Assembly (NCBI RefSeq): GCF_018991925.1
Contig: NW_024711714.1
Span: 1 to 64,000 of the forward strand
Length of the DNA: 64,000 nucleotides
Direction: 5' to 3'
DNA from: Homarus americanus
Taxonomy: Eukaryota > Arthropoda > Malacostraca > Decapoda > Nephropidae
The notes beneath the pieces are model-generated. The model was not told the origin of the DNA. It worked only from the letters and a program-made list of their open reading frames with translations, and searched no databases. Both the position numbers and the translations under genes were made by a program. How positions within the stretch are numbered: the first letter of the stretch is position 1; each line of letters begins with the position of its first letter. This document shows positions 29,976 to 42,871 of the stretch, piece by piece.

Positions 29976-30400
29976 CACGTCCGACACTCCCAGATACACC
30001 TCTGACACTCCCAGTACATCTCTGACACTCCAGGTACACCTCTGACACTCGCAGGTACACCTTTGACACTCCCAGGTACTCACTGACATTTCTGGGTACA
30101 CCTCTGACACACCCAGGTACACCGCTCACACTACCAGGTACACCTCCGACACTCAGGTACACCTCCGACGCTCCCAGGCCTTCTCACACTCCCAGGTACA
30201 CCTCGGACACTCCCTGGTACACCCCTGACACTCCAGGTAAACCTCAGACACTCCAGGCACCTCTGACACTCCCAGGTACACCGCTGACACTGCCAGGTAC
30301 ACCTCTGACACTCCATGTTACACCTTCGACACTCCCAGGTACACCTCAGACACGCAAGTACTCCACTGACATTCCTGGTACCTCTGACACTTCCAGGTAC
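29976..30400. repeat. Higher-order copy of about 424 bp
   Basis: The interval is bounded by two occurrences of CACGTCCGACACTCCCAGAT. Inside, the order is CTCGCAGGTACACCTTTGAC, then a TGACATTTC variant, TGACACACCCAGGTACACCG, ACCTCCGACGCTCCCAGG, TTCTCACACTCCCAGG and ACCGCTGACACTGCCAGG. The same order is seen in several other places in the left array, so roughly 20 units behave as one larger repeat. Confidence 0.7.
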
Positions 30401-30600
30401 ACGTCCGACACTCCCAGATACACCTCTGACCTCCCAGGTACATCTCTTGCTCTCCCAAGTACCTCTGACACTCGCAGGTACACCTTTGACCTCCCAGGTA
30501 CTCACCTGCATTTCCTGGTACACCTCTGACACACCCAGGTACCCCGATGACACTGCCAGGTACACCTCTGACACTCCCAGGTACATCTCTGACACTCCCA

Positions 30601-33600
30601 GGTACACCTCAGACACTAGACACTCCCAGGCAAACCTCTGACACTCCCAGGTACACTGCTGCTACTGCTAGTACACCCTGACACTCCATGTACACCTCCG
30701 ACACTCCCAGGCCTCCTGACACACCCAGGTACTCCAGTAACACACTCCCCGGTACACCTGCACACTCTGTGCAGGCCACCTCTGACACTCCCAGGTACAC
30801 CTCCGATACCCCAGGTACACCCCCTGACACTCCCAGGTCCGCCTCCGACACTCCCAGGTACTACACTGACATTCCCTGGTACACCTCTGACACTCCCCAG
30901 GAACACGTCCCCACACCCCAGATACACCTCTGGACACTCCCAGGTACACCCTGACACCTCCCAGGTACACCTCCTCGACACTCCCAGGTACCCACCGACA
31001 CTCCCCTGGTACACCCCTGACACACCCAGGTACACCTCTGACACTCCCAGGTACACCGCAGCCACCCCAGGTACACTTCTCACACCCCAGGTACACATCT
31101 GACACTCCCAGGTACTCCTCTAGTCACTCCCCTGATACACCTCTAACACTTGTGTACAATTCCCTGATACTCCCAGGTACACCTCTGAGACTCCCAGGTC
31201 TGCCTTCGACACTCCCAGGTACTACACTGACATTCCCTGGTACACCTCTGACACTCCCAGGAACACGTCCGACACTCCCAGATACACCTCTGACACTCCC
31301 AGGTACACCTCAGACACTCCCAGTACACCTCAGACACTCCCAGGAACACCTCAGACACTCCCAGGCACACCTCTGACACTCCCAGGTACAATCAAGGACA
31401 CTGCCAGGTACACCTCTGACACTCCATGTACACCTCCGAGACTCCCAGGTACACCCTCTGACACCCCAGGCACTCCACTGAGGCCACTCCTGGTGCACCC
31501 CTGACTCCCTCCCAGGTACACCCCTGACACTTGCGTACAGCAGACACTCCCAGGTACAATTCTCACATTCCCAGGTACACCCCTGACACCCCAGGTACCT
31601 CTGTCACTCCTGATACACCTCTAACACTCCCAGGTACACCGCTGACACTCCCAGCTGGCTACTCCCGCCGGACACTGCCGCCAGGTACACTCAGACACTG
31701 CCAGGTATACCTAGACACTGCCAGGTACACGTCAGACACTCCCAAGGTGCACCTCTGACATTCCCAAGTGCACCTTCTGAAAATCCCAGGCACACCTCTG
31801 ACACTCCCAGGGACACCCCAGACACTCCCAGGTACACCGCTGACACCCCAGGTACACCTCTGACATTCCTGGGGCACACACCTGATACACTCCCAGGTAC
31901 ACCTGGACACTCCTTGGCAGGCACACTTCTTACACTCCCAGGAACACCTCCGACACTCCCAGGCACACCTTGACACTCCTGGTGTACACCTCCGACACCT
32001 TGCAGGTACACCTCCGACACTCCCAAGTACCTCTGACACTCTCGCAGGTACACCTCTGACACTCCCAGGTACACCTTCTGACACCTGAGGTACACTTTGA
32101 CACTTCCAGGTACTCCACTGACATTCCCTGGTACTTGACACTCATATACACGCTGACAATGCCATGTACACCACACTCCCAGGAACACCTCCTCGGCACT
32201 CCCAGGTACACTTCTCACACCTCAGTTACACCTCCTACACTCCAAGGTACACCCTGACACCCCAGGTACACCTCTGACACTCCAAGGTACACCCTCTGAC
32301 ACTCCCAGGTACACCTCTGGACACTCCCAGGAACACCCCTGACACTCCTAGGTACACCTCTGACACTCCCAGGCAACCTCACACTGCTAGTGCCACCACT
32401 GACACTCCCAGATACCCTCTGTAACTCCTGATACATTCTAACACTCCCAGGTTACACCGGGGACAATTCTTGTGTCCACCTCAGACACTGCCAGGAACAC
32501 CTCAGGAACTGCCAGGTACACCTGAGACACCCCCAGGTACACCTCAGACACCCAAGGCAGCCCTCGTGGACACTCCAAAGTGCACCTCTCTGACACTCCC
32601 AGGCACACCTCTGTCACTCCCAGGTACACCTCAGACACTCCCAGGTACACTGCTGACACTGCCAGGTACACCCCTGACACTCCCAAGTACACCCCTGACA
32701 CTCCCAGGCACACCTCCGACACTCTCAGGTACACCTCCGACACTCACATGTACACCTCCGACATTCACAGGTACACCTCTGACACCCCCAGGTACACCTC
32801 TGACACTCCCAGGCACACCCCAGACACTCCCATGTACACCTCTGACACTCTCAGGTACACCTTCGACACTCCTAGGTACACCTCTGACACCCCAGGTACA
32901 CCCTTGGTGACACTCCCATGCACACTCACACCCCCAGGTACACCTCCGACACTCCCAGGTACACCTCTGACACTCCCAGGTACACCTCTGACACTCCCAG
33001 GCCACCTCTCTGACACTCCCAGTACACCTCTGACACTTGTGTGCCACCCTCAGACAATTCCCAAGTACACCCCAGACACTCCTGAAAACCCCAGACACCC
33101 CAGGTACATTCTCACACCTCGTAGGTACACACCTCCGACACCCCAGGTACACCTCTGACACCCCAGGTACACCTCTGACACTCCCAGGCACACCCCAGAC
33201 ACTCCATGTACACCTCTCACACCCCTGCACACCTCCGACACTCCCAGGTACACCTCTTGACACTCCCAGGTACACCGCTGACACCCCAGGTACACCTCTG
33301 ACACTCCCAGGTACACCTCTGACACTCCCAGGTACACCTCAGACACCCCAAGTACACACCCCAGACACTCCCAGGAAAACCCAGACACTCCCAGGTACAC
33401 TCACACTCGCAGGTACACCTCTGACACTCCCAGGTACACCTCAGACACTCCTGGCACACCCCAGACACTCCCAGGCCACCCCAGACACTCCCATGTACAC
33501 TTCTCACACTCCCAGGTACACGTCCGACATCCCAGATACACCTCTGACATTCCCAGGCACATCTCTGACACTCCTAAGTACTCCTTCTGACACTCGCAGG

Positions 33601-34500
33601 TACACCTTGACACTCCCAGGTACTCCACTGACATTTCCTGGTACACCTCTGACACACCCAGGTACCCTGCTGACACCAAGCTAGGTACACCTCTGACACT
33701 CCCAGGTACATCTCTGGACACTCCCAGGTACACCTCTGACACTCCCAGTACACCTCCGACACTCCCAGGTACACTTCTCACGCCTCCCAGGTACACACCT
33801 CCGACACTCCAAGGTACACTCCTGACACTCCCAGAACACCTCTGACACTCCAAGCAGGCCACCTCTGACACTCCCAGGTACACCTCTGACACTCCTAAGT
33901 ACTCCACTGACATTTCCTGGTACACCTCTGACACCTCCAGGCACACGTCCGACACTCCCAGATACAATTCTCTGACACTCCCAGGTGTACATCTCTGACA
34001 CTCCCAGGTACACACCTCTGACACTGCCAAGTACACCTCTGACAATCTCCAGGTACTCCTGTGACACTCCCAGATACACCACAGACACTCCCAGGTACAC
34101 CTCGGACACTTGCAGGTACACCTGATATTCCCAGGTACAGCTCCGATATTCCCAGGTACACCTCTGGTACTCCCAGTACACCTTTGAGAACTCCCAGGTA
34201 CTCCCGAATCTCCCTGGTACACCTCTGACACTCCCAGGTACTCTCCTGACACTCCTGGTTCACCTCTGAGACTCCCAGGTACACCTTTGACACTCCCTGG
34301 AACACCTCCGATATTCCCAGGTACACTCGATATTCCCATGTGCACTTCCGATACCCCAGGTACACCTTTGAGACTCCCAGGTACTTCACTGACACTCCCT
34401 GGTATACCCCAGACATTCTCAGGTACACCTCTGACTCTCCCAGGCACCTCTGATACTCCCAGGCACCTCTGACACTCCCAGGTCCACCTCTGACACTCCC
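30601..34500. repeat. Array domain C: mixed CACCCCAG and CACTCCCAG units
   Basis: CCCC-containing junctions and GGCACACC units reappear among GGTACACC units, and GACCTCCC-type deletions become scarce, so units are cleaner here than in domain B. From 32580 to 33684 most units keep 21 bp and long plus-strand frames result. The marker CACGTCC recurs at 30904, 31264, 33519 and 33944, at intervals of 360 and 425 bp for adjacent pairs. Boundaries are approximate. The mixture suggests gene conversion or recombination between the two unit families. Confidence 0.65.
33519..33944. repeat. Higher-order copy of about 425 bp
   Basis: CACGTCCGACA occurs at both ends of this interval, followed each time by TCCCAGATACA. 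The internal order (CTCGCAGGTACACCTTGAC, TGACATTTCCTGG, TGACACACCCAGGTACCC) matches other higher-order copies in the left array, with a few units of its own. Confidence 0.65.
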
Positions 34501-37500
34501 AGGTACACCTCTGACACTCCTAGGTATTCCTCTGACACTCCCCGGTACACCTCTGACACTCCCAGGTACACCTCAGACTCTCCCTGGTACACCTCTGACA
34601 CTCCCAGGTACACCTCTTTCACTCCCTGGTTCCCCCCTTACACTCCCAGGTACACCTCCAACTCTCTGGTACTCTATTACTCCCAGTACACCTCTGATGC
34701 TCCCAGGTACACCTCTGAGACTCCCAGGTCACTTCGACACTCCCAGGTACTACACTGACATTCCTGGTACACCTCTGACACTCCCAGGAACGTCCGACTC
34801 CCAGATACCTCTGACACTCCCAGGTACACCTCAGACACTCCCAGGTACACCTCAGACACTCCCAGGACACCTCAGACACTTCCCAGGCAAACCTCCTGAC
34901 ACTCCCAGGTACACCGCTGCCACTGCCAGGTACCTCTGACACTCCATGTACACCTGCTTACTCCCAGGTACATCTGTACACCCAGGCCTCGATGACACTC
35001 CCCTGGTACACCCGTGACACTCCCAGGTACACCTCCTGCAACCTCCCAGGTACACCTCCTGATACTCCCAGGTACACCTCTGTGCTCCCAGGTCACGCCT
35101 CCCGGCACTCCCCGTGCACTACACTGACATTCCCTGGTACACCTCTGACACTCCCAGGGTTTCGTCCGACCTCAGATACACACCTCCTGACACTCCCAGG
35201 TACACCTCTGGCACTCCCAGGTACACCTCCTGACACTCCAGGTACTCACTGACACTCCCTGGTACACCCCTGACACACACCAGGTACACCTCTGACACTC
35301 CCAGGTACACAGCCTCCCAGGTACACTTCTCCACACTCCCAGGTACATCTGGCCTCCCCAGGTGCTCCTCTATCACTCTGATGCACCTCTAACCTCCCAG
35401 GTTACACCTCCTGATGCTCCCAGGTACACCCTCACAGAACTCCCAGGTCTGCCTTCGGCACTCCCAGGTACTACTGCAGCATTCCCTGGTACACCTCCTG
35501 ACACTCCCAGGCACCGCACGTCCGCCTCCCAGGTCTCCCCAGCCTCCCAGGTGCCTGGGCTGCTCCCAGGCACACCTCAGGCACTCCCAGGAACACCTCA
35601 GACACTCCCAGGCACACCTCTGACTTACTCCCAGGCCACACCGCTGACACTGCCAGGTACACCTCTGACCTCCATGTACCTCCAGAGACTCCCCAGGTAC
35701 CTCCCTGACACTCCAGGTACTCCATTGACCTCCCTGGTGCACCCCTGACTCTCCCAGGTACATCTCTGACACTCCCAGGTACACCACCAGACACTCCCAG
35801 GTACAATTCTCTCCCACATTCCCAGGTACTGCTCCTGACACTCCCAGGTGCTCCTCTGTCACTCATGATGCACCTCCTAACACTCCCCAGGTGCACCGCC
35901 TGACACTCCCAGTTACACCGCTGACACTGCCAGGTACACCTCCAGACACTGCCAGGTATGCCTTGAACACTGCCAGGTACACGTCAGACACTCCCAGGTG
36001 CACCTCTGACATTCCCAAGTGCACCTCTCTGAAAATCCCAGGCACACCTCTGACACTGCCAGGGACACCCCAGGCTTGCTCCCAGGTACACCATGGGCAC
36101 TCCCAGGTACACCTCTGACATTCCCCAAGTACACATCTGACACTCCCAGGTACACCTCCAAGCACTCCCAGGTACCGCCTAGCCTCCCAGGAACACCTCC
36201 TGAGCACTCCCAGGTGCCTTTGACCTCCAGGTACACCTCCGACACTCAGGTACACCTCCCGACACTCCCAAAGTCACTCCTCCTGACACTTTCACTTGGG
36301 TGCACCTCCTGACCTCCAGGTACACCTCCTGACACTCGAGGGTGCACCTTTGACACTCAGGTGCTCCACTGACATTCCCTGGTGCACCTCTGACACTCAC
36401 CCCGTTACCTTCAGCAATGCCATGTACCTCCGCTTGCTCAGGTTTACCTCCACCGCTTACTCCCAGGCTGCCTTCTCACACTCTCAGTTACACCTCCTAC
36501 ACTCCAGAGTGCACCTCTGGCTTGCTCCCAGGTACACCTCCTGACACTCCAAGGTACCTCTGACACTCCCAGGTACACCTCACAGCACTCCCAGGAACAC
36601 CTGACACTCCCTAGGTACACCTCCCCAGCACTCCCAGGTACACTTCTCACACTGCTAGGTACACCACCTGGCCTCCTGAATGCTCCTCTGTAACTCCTGA
36701 TACAATTCTGCTCCCAGGTTACACCAGGGACACTCCCAGGTCACACCTCAGACACTGCCAGGAACACCTCCAGGGGTTGCCAGGTACATGAGACACCCCC
36801 AGGTACCTCAGACACTCCCAAAGGTGCACCTCCAGACACTCAAGTACACCTCTGACCTCCAGAACTCTGTCACTCCCCAGGTACTCAGATGCTCCTAGGT
36901 ACCACTTGACACTGCAGAGTACACCTCTGACCTCCCAAGTACACCTCTGGCACTCCAGAGTACACCTCCGACACTCTCAGGTACACCTCCACGACACTCA
37001 CATGCACCTCCCGACATTGCACAAGGTACACCTCTGACACCCCCAGGTACACCTCTGACACTCCCAGGCACACCAGACACTCCCATGTACACCTCTGACA
37101 CTCTCAGGTACACCTTCGACACTCCCTAGGTACCTCACAGCACTCCCAGGTACACCCCAGACACTCCCCATGCTTCTCCACACTCCCAGGTACACCTCCG
37201 ACTTGCTCCAGGTGCCTCTGACACTCCCAGGCCACACTGGCCTCCCAGGTACACCTCTGACCTCCCAGGTACACCTCTGACACTCCCAGGTACACCTCAG
37301 CAGACCTCCCAAGTACACCCCCAGACACTTCCTGGAAAACCCCAGACACTCCCAGGTACCTTCTCACCCACTCGTGATTCCTGCACCTCCGACACTCCCA
37401 GGTGCACCTCTGACACTCCCAGGTACACCTCTGACACTCCCAGGCCACCCAGACACTTCCATGTGCCTTCTCACACTCCCAGGTACACCTCCGACCTCCA

Positions 37501-40320
37501 AGGCACACCTCTGTGCTCCCAGGTACACCTCTGACACTCCCAGGTGCCTCTGGCCTCCCAGGTACACCTCCCCGGCCTCCCAGGTACTCAGACACTCCCA
37601 AGTACACCCCAGACACTCCCAGAAAACTGAGCCTTGCTCCCAGGTACACTTCTCACCTCGCAGGCACACCTCTGGCTCCAGGTACCTCAGACACTCCCAA
37701 GTACACCCCCAGACACTCCCAGGTACACCCCAGACACTCCCATCATGCACTTCTCACACTCCCCAGGTACCCATTCCGACACTCCCAGATACACCTCTGA
37801 CATTCCCAGGTACATCTCTACAAGCAGCTCTGTACACCTCTGACACTCACTGGGTACACCTTTGACACTCCCAGGTACTCCACTGACATTTCCTGGTACA
37901 CCTCTGACACACCAGGTACCCCATGACACTGCCTAGGTACACCTCTGACACTCCCAGGTTACATCTCTGACCTCCCAGGTACCTCTGACACTCCCAGGTA
38001 CACCTCCGACACTCCCAGGCCACACTTCTCACGCTCCCAGGTACCTCCGCTTACTCCCAGGCACACCTCCTGACCTCCCAAGAACACCTCTGACACTCCA
38101 AGTACACCTCTGGCTTGCTCCCAGGTACACCTCCCCGGCCTCCTAAATGCTCCACCAACATTTTCCTGGTACACCTCTGACTTGCTCCCAGGTACACGTC
38201 CGCCTCCCAGATGCCTCCTGGCTTGCTCCAGGTACATCTCTGACACTCCCAGGTACACCTCCCAACACTGCAGGTACACCTCGACAATCCCAGGCCCACT
38301 CCTGTGACTTGCTCCCAGATACTACAGACACTTCCAGGTACACCTCAGACACTCCCAGGTACACCTCCCATTCCCAGGTACCAGCTCCCGATGTTCCCAG
38401 GTACCTCTGGTGCTCCCAGGTACACCTTTGAGACTCCCAGGTACTCCTGATGCTCCTGGTACACCTCTGACCTCCCAGGTGCTCCTCTGACACTCCTAGT
38501 TCACTCTGAGACTCCCATGTCACACACTCCCAGGTACCTCTGACACTCTCGTTTTGCTTCCGACACTCTAGGTACACCTCTGACACTCCCAGGTACACCC
38601 AGACACTCCCATCTTCTCACCTCCCAGGTACACCTCCCGGCACTCTAAATTTTGCACCTCTCTGGCCACTCCCAGGTACACCTCTGACACTCCCAGGTAC
38701 CTCTGGCCTCCCAGGTGCCTGACACTCCCAGGTACACCTCGAACACTCTGAACCTCCCAGGAAAACCTCAGACACTCCCAGGTACTTCTCCACACTCCTT
38801 GGTACACCTCCAACCTCCCAGGTGCCACATCTGACACTCCCAGGTACCTCTGACACTCCCAGGTACACCTCATGACACTCCAGGTGCACTTTTCACACTC
38901 TCAGTACCTCCGACACTCCCAGGTGCACCCTGACACTCAGTGCACTCTGACCTCCATGTGCACCTCCGACACTCCCAGGTACACTTCTGACCTCCCAGGC
39001 TCCACTAACACTCCCTGGTACACCCCTGACACTCCCAGGTACTCTCTGAAACTCCAGGTACCTCTGACACTCCCAGGTACACCTCAGACACTCCCTGGTA
39101 CACCCCAGACACTCCCAAGAACACCCAAAACTCCCAGGTACACCTCCTGGCCTCCCAGGTACAACTCCGATACTCCCAGGTACACCCAGCACTCCCAGGT
39201 ACACCTGAACCTCCTAGGTACTCTCTGTCACTCCTGATACACCTCTAACATGCTCCCAGGTACACAGCTGACATTCCAGGCTACACCTCAGCCTCCAGGT
39301 ACCTCAGCACTCCCAGGTACCTCCGCTTACTCCCAGGTACAGACACTCCCAGTTTCAGACACTCCCAGGTACTTCTGACACTCCCAGGTACTCCACTGAC
39401 ACTCCCTGGTACACCCCTGACCTCCCAGGTAACTCTCTGAGCTCCCAGGTCACCTCTGACACTCCCAGGTACCTCGGACACTCCCTGGTACACCCCAGAC
39501 ACTCCCAAGAACACCCCAAAAACTCCCAGGTACTTTCTGACTCCCAGGTGCAACTCCGATACTCCCAGGTACCTCCCTCACTCCCAGGTACACCTTGACA
39601 TTCCCAAGTACATCCTGCTCCCAGGTACCTCAAACCTCCAGGTACACCTCAAACACTCCCAGGTACACCCAGACACTCCCCACCTCAAACACTCAGGTAC
39701 CTCTGATATTCCCAGGTACACCTCTGATACTCTGGGTATACCTTTGAGACTCCCAGGTACTACACTGACATTCCTGGTACCTCTGCACTCCCAGGAACAC
39801 GTCTGGCACTCCCAGATACACCTCTGACAATCCCAGGTACACCTCCTGACACTCCCAGGTACAGCTCTGACACTCCCAGGTCTCACTGACCTCCTGGTAC
39901 ACCCCACCTCCCAGGTACACCTCTGGCCTCCCAGGTACACCTCTGACACTCCCAGGTACTCCACTGCACCTCCCTGGTACACCCTGACACTCCAGGTACA
40001 CCTCTGACACTCCCATGTACACCCCAGACACTCCCACGTACACTTCTCACACTTCAAGTACCACACTCCCAGGTACACCTCTGACACTCCCAGGTACACC
40101 TCTGACACTTCCAGGTACACCTCTGACACTCCAGAGTACACCTTTGACACCCCTGGTACTCCACTGACATTACTGGTACCTCTGACACTCCCAGGCACCT
40201 CCGACACTCCAGGTACACTTCTCACACTCCCAGGTACTTCACCGACACTCCCAGGTACACTTCTCACACTCCCAGGTACTTCACCGACACTCCTTGGTAC
40301 ACCTCTGACACTCCCAGATA

Positions 40321-40739
40321 CACGTCCGACACTCCCAGATACACCTCTGACACTCCTAGGTACATCTCTGACACTCCCAGGTACACCTCTGACACTGCCA
40401 GGTACACCTCTGACAATCCCAGGTACTCCTGTGACTCTCCCAGGTACACCTCCGACACTCCCAGGTACACCTCTGACACTCCCAGGTACATCTCTGACCT
40501 CCCAGGTACACCTCTGACCTCCCAGGTACCCCTCTGATATTCCCAGGTACACCTCCGATATTCCCAGGTACACCTCTGATACTCCCAGGTACACCTTTGA
40601 GACTCCCAGGTAATCCATTGACACTCCCTGGTACACCTCTGACACTCCCAGGTACTTCTCTGACACTCCCTGGTTCACCTCATACACTCCCAGGTACACC
40701 TCAGACACTCCCAGGTACACCTCTGACACTCCCAGATAC
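40321..40739. repeat. Higher-order copy of about 418 bp
   Basis: Two occurrences of CACGTCCGACACTCCCAGAT bound this interval. The second is followed by the same CTCCTAGGTACATCTCTG variant as the first. The first half has almost uninterrupted 21-bp units. The second half contains the TGATATTCCCAGG variants (40534-40600) that also appear near 26.9, 28.1, 34.1, 44.4 and 53.0 kb. Confidence 0.7.
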
Positions 40740-42553
40740 ACGTCCGACACTCCCAGATACACCTCTGACACTCCTAGGTACATCTCTGTAACTCCCAGTA
40801 CACCTCTGACACTCCCAGGTACACCTCTGACACCCCCAGGTACACCGCTGCAGGCCTCCCAGGTACACCTCTGACACTCCCAAGTACTCCACTGACACTC
40901 CTGGTGAGCCCTGACACTCCCAGGTACACTTCTCACACTCCCAGTACACCTCCGACACTCCCAGGTACCCGCTGCACTCCCAGGTACACCTCTGACACTT
41001 CCAGGTACACCTCTGACACTCGCAGGTACACCTTTAACACTCCCAGTGCTCCACTAACATTTACTGGTACACCTCTGACACTCCCAGGTACACCGCTGAC
41101 ACTGCTAGGTACCTCCGACACTCTGGGCACACCTCCGACACTCCCAGGCACACTTCTCACACTCTGAGTACACCTCCAGACACTCCCAGGTTCACCTCTG
41201 ACACTCCTAGGTACACCTCCTAACACTCCAGGCAGGAGCCTCAACACACCCAGGTACACCTCAGACACTCCCAAGTACTCCACTGACATTCCCTGGTACA
41301 CTTCTGACCCTCCCAGGTACACGTCGACACTCCCAGATACACCTCTAACACTCGCAGGTACACCTTTGACACTCCCAGGTACACCTCTGACACTCAAGGT
41401 ACTCACCCAGCACTCCCCTGGTACACCTGGCCTCCCAGGTACCTCTGACACTCCCAGGTACACGCAGCCACTCCCTAGGTACACATCTGACACTCCCAGG
41501 TACTCCTCTGCACTCCCTGATACACCTCTACACTCCCAGGTACACCGCTGACACTCGCAGGTACACCTCTGACCTCCCAGGTACACCTCTGACACTCCCA
41601 GGTACACCTCGGACACTCCCAGGCACTCCACTGACACTCCTAGTACACCCCAGACACTCCCAGGTACACCTCTGACACTCCCAGGTACACCCCAGACACT
41701 CCAGGTACCTTCTCACACTCCCAAGTACATCTCCGACACTCCCAGGTACACCTCTGACACTCCCAGGTACACCCCTGACACTTCCACACCTCTGACACTC
41801 CCAGGTACCTTTGACACTCCCTGAGGCACTCCTGACATTACCTGGTACACCTCTCTACTCCCAGGTACACCTCCGACACTCCCAGGTACCCTCCTGCACT
41901 CCCAGGTGCTCCTCTGACACTCCAGGTACCTCTGAGCACTCCCAAGTACTCCACTGACATTCCTGGTACACCTGAAACTCCCAGATACACGTCCGACACT
42001 CCCAGATCACCTCTGACACTCCTCAGGTACATCTCTGACACTCCCAGGTACACCTCTGACACTCCCAGGTACACCTCTGACACTCCCAGGTACACCTCCG
42101 ACACTCCCAGGCACTCACAACCTCCTAGTACACCCCAGACACTCCCAGGTACACCTCTGACCTCCCAGGTACACCCCAGACTCCCAGGTACACTTCTCAC
42201 ACTCCCAAGTACACATCTCCCGACACTCCCAGGTACACCTCTGACACTCCCAGGTACACCTCCGACACTCCCAGGTGCCTCCTGACACTCCCAGGTCCTC
42301 CTCCTGACACTCAGGTACACCTCTGACACTCCCAAGTACTCCACTGACTGGTACACCTGAAACTCCCAGATACACGTCCGCAGCTCCAGATACACCTCTG
42401 ACACTCCTAGGTACATCTCTGACACTCCCAGGTGCCTCTGACCTCCCAGGTACACCTCTGACATCTCCAGGTACACCTCTGACACTCCCAGGGCCACATC
42501 TGACACTCCCAGGTACTCCACTGACACTCCTGGTACACCCCTGACACTCCCAG

Positions 42554-42871
42554 GTGCCTTCTCACACTCCCAAGTACACCTCCGACACTCCCAGGTACAC
42601 CTCTGACACTCCCAGGTACACCTCTGACAATTACAGGTACACCTCTGACACTCGCAGGTACACCTTTGACACTCCCAGGTACTCCACTAACATTTACTGG
42701 TACACCTCTGACACTCCCAGGTACACCGTTGACACTGCTAGGTACACCTCCGACACTCCCAGGTACACCTCCGACACTCCCAGTTACACTTCTCACACTC
42801 CCAGGTACACCTCTGACACTCCCAGGTTCACCTCTGACACTCCCAGGTACACCTCTGACACTCCAAGGTGA
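42554..42871. repeat. Clean run of 21-bp units
   Basis: About fifteen units keep exactly 21 bp, so the plus-strand frame with period PRYTSDT stays open over 105 codons. The stretch includes one each of the informative variants TGACAATTACAGG, CTCGCAGGTACACCTTTGAC, TAACATTTACTGG and ACACTGCTAGG, in the order also seen near 41.0 kb. It represents the least damaged state of the array. Confidence 0.8.

Larger units (their letters stand above)
12851..30600. repeat. Array domain B: GGTACACC units with many 1-3 base deletions
   Basis: CCCAGGTACACC becomes the dominant junction and GGCACACC becomes rare. The distinctive feature is the abundance of shortened second half-units: GACCTCCC, GGCCTCCC and GCCTCCC in place of GACACTCCC. 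These give 18-20 bp units intermixed with 21-bp units. Marker variants recur in the same order many times: TCCACTGACATTCCCTGG, then ACGTCCGACACTCCCAGATA, then CTCGCAGGTACACCTTTGAC. This indicates higher-order organisation. No gene is present. The density of small deletions also fits uncorrected long-read error, and sequence alone cannot separate the two explanations. Confidence 0.8.

Noticed and set aside
39578..40936. 452-codon minus-strand open frame with VSEVYLG-type heptads, and similar frames of 200-400 codons elsewhere
   Set aside because: The heptad is only the translation of the 21-bp unit. Overlapping frames are equally open, frames shift at random indels, and nothing indicates selection for one frame.
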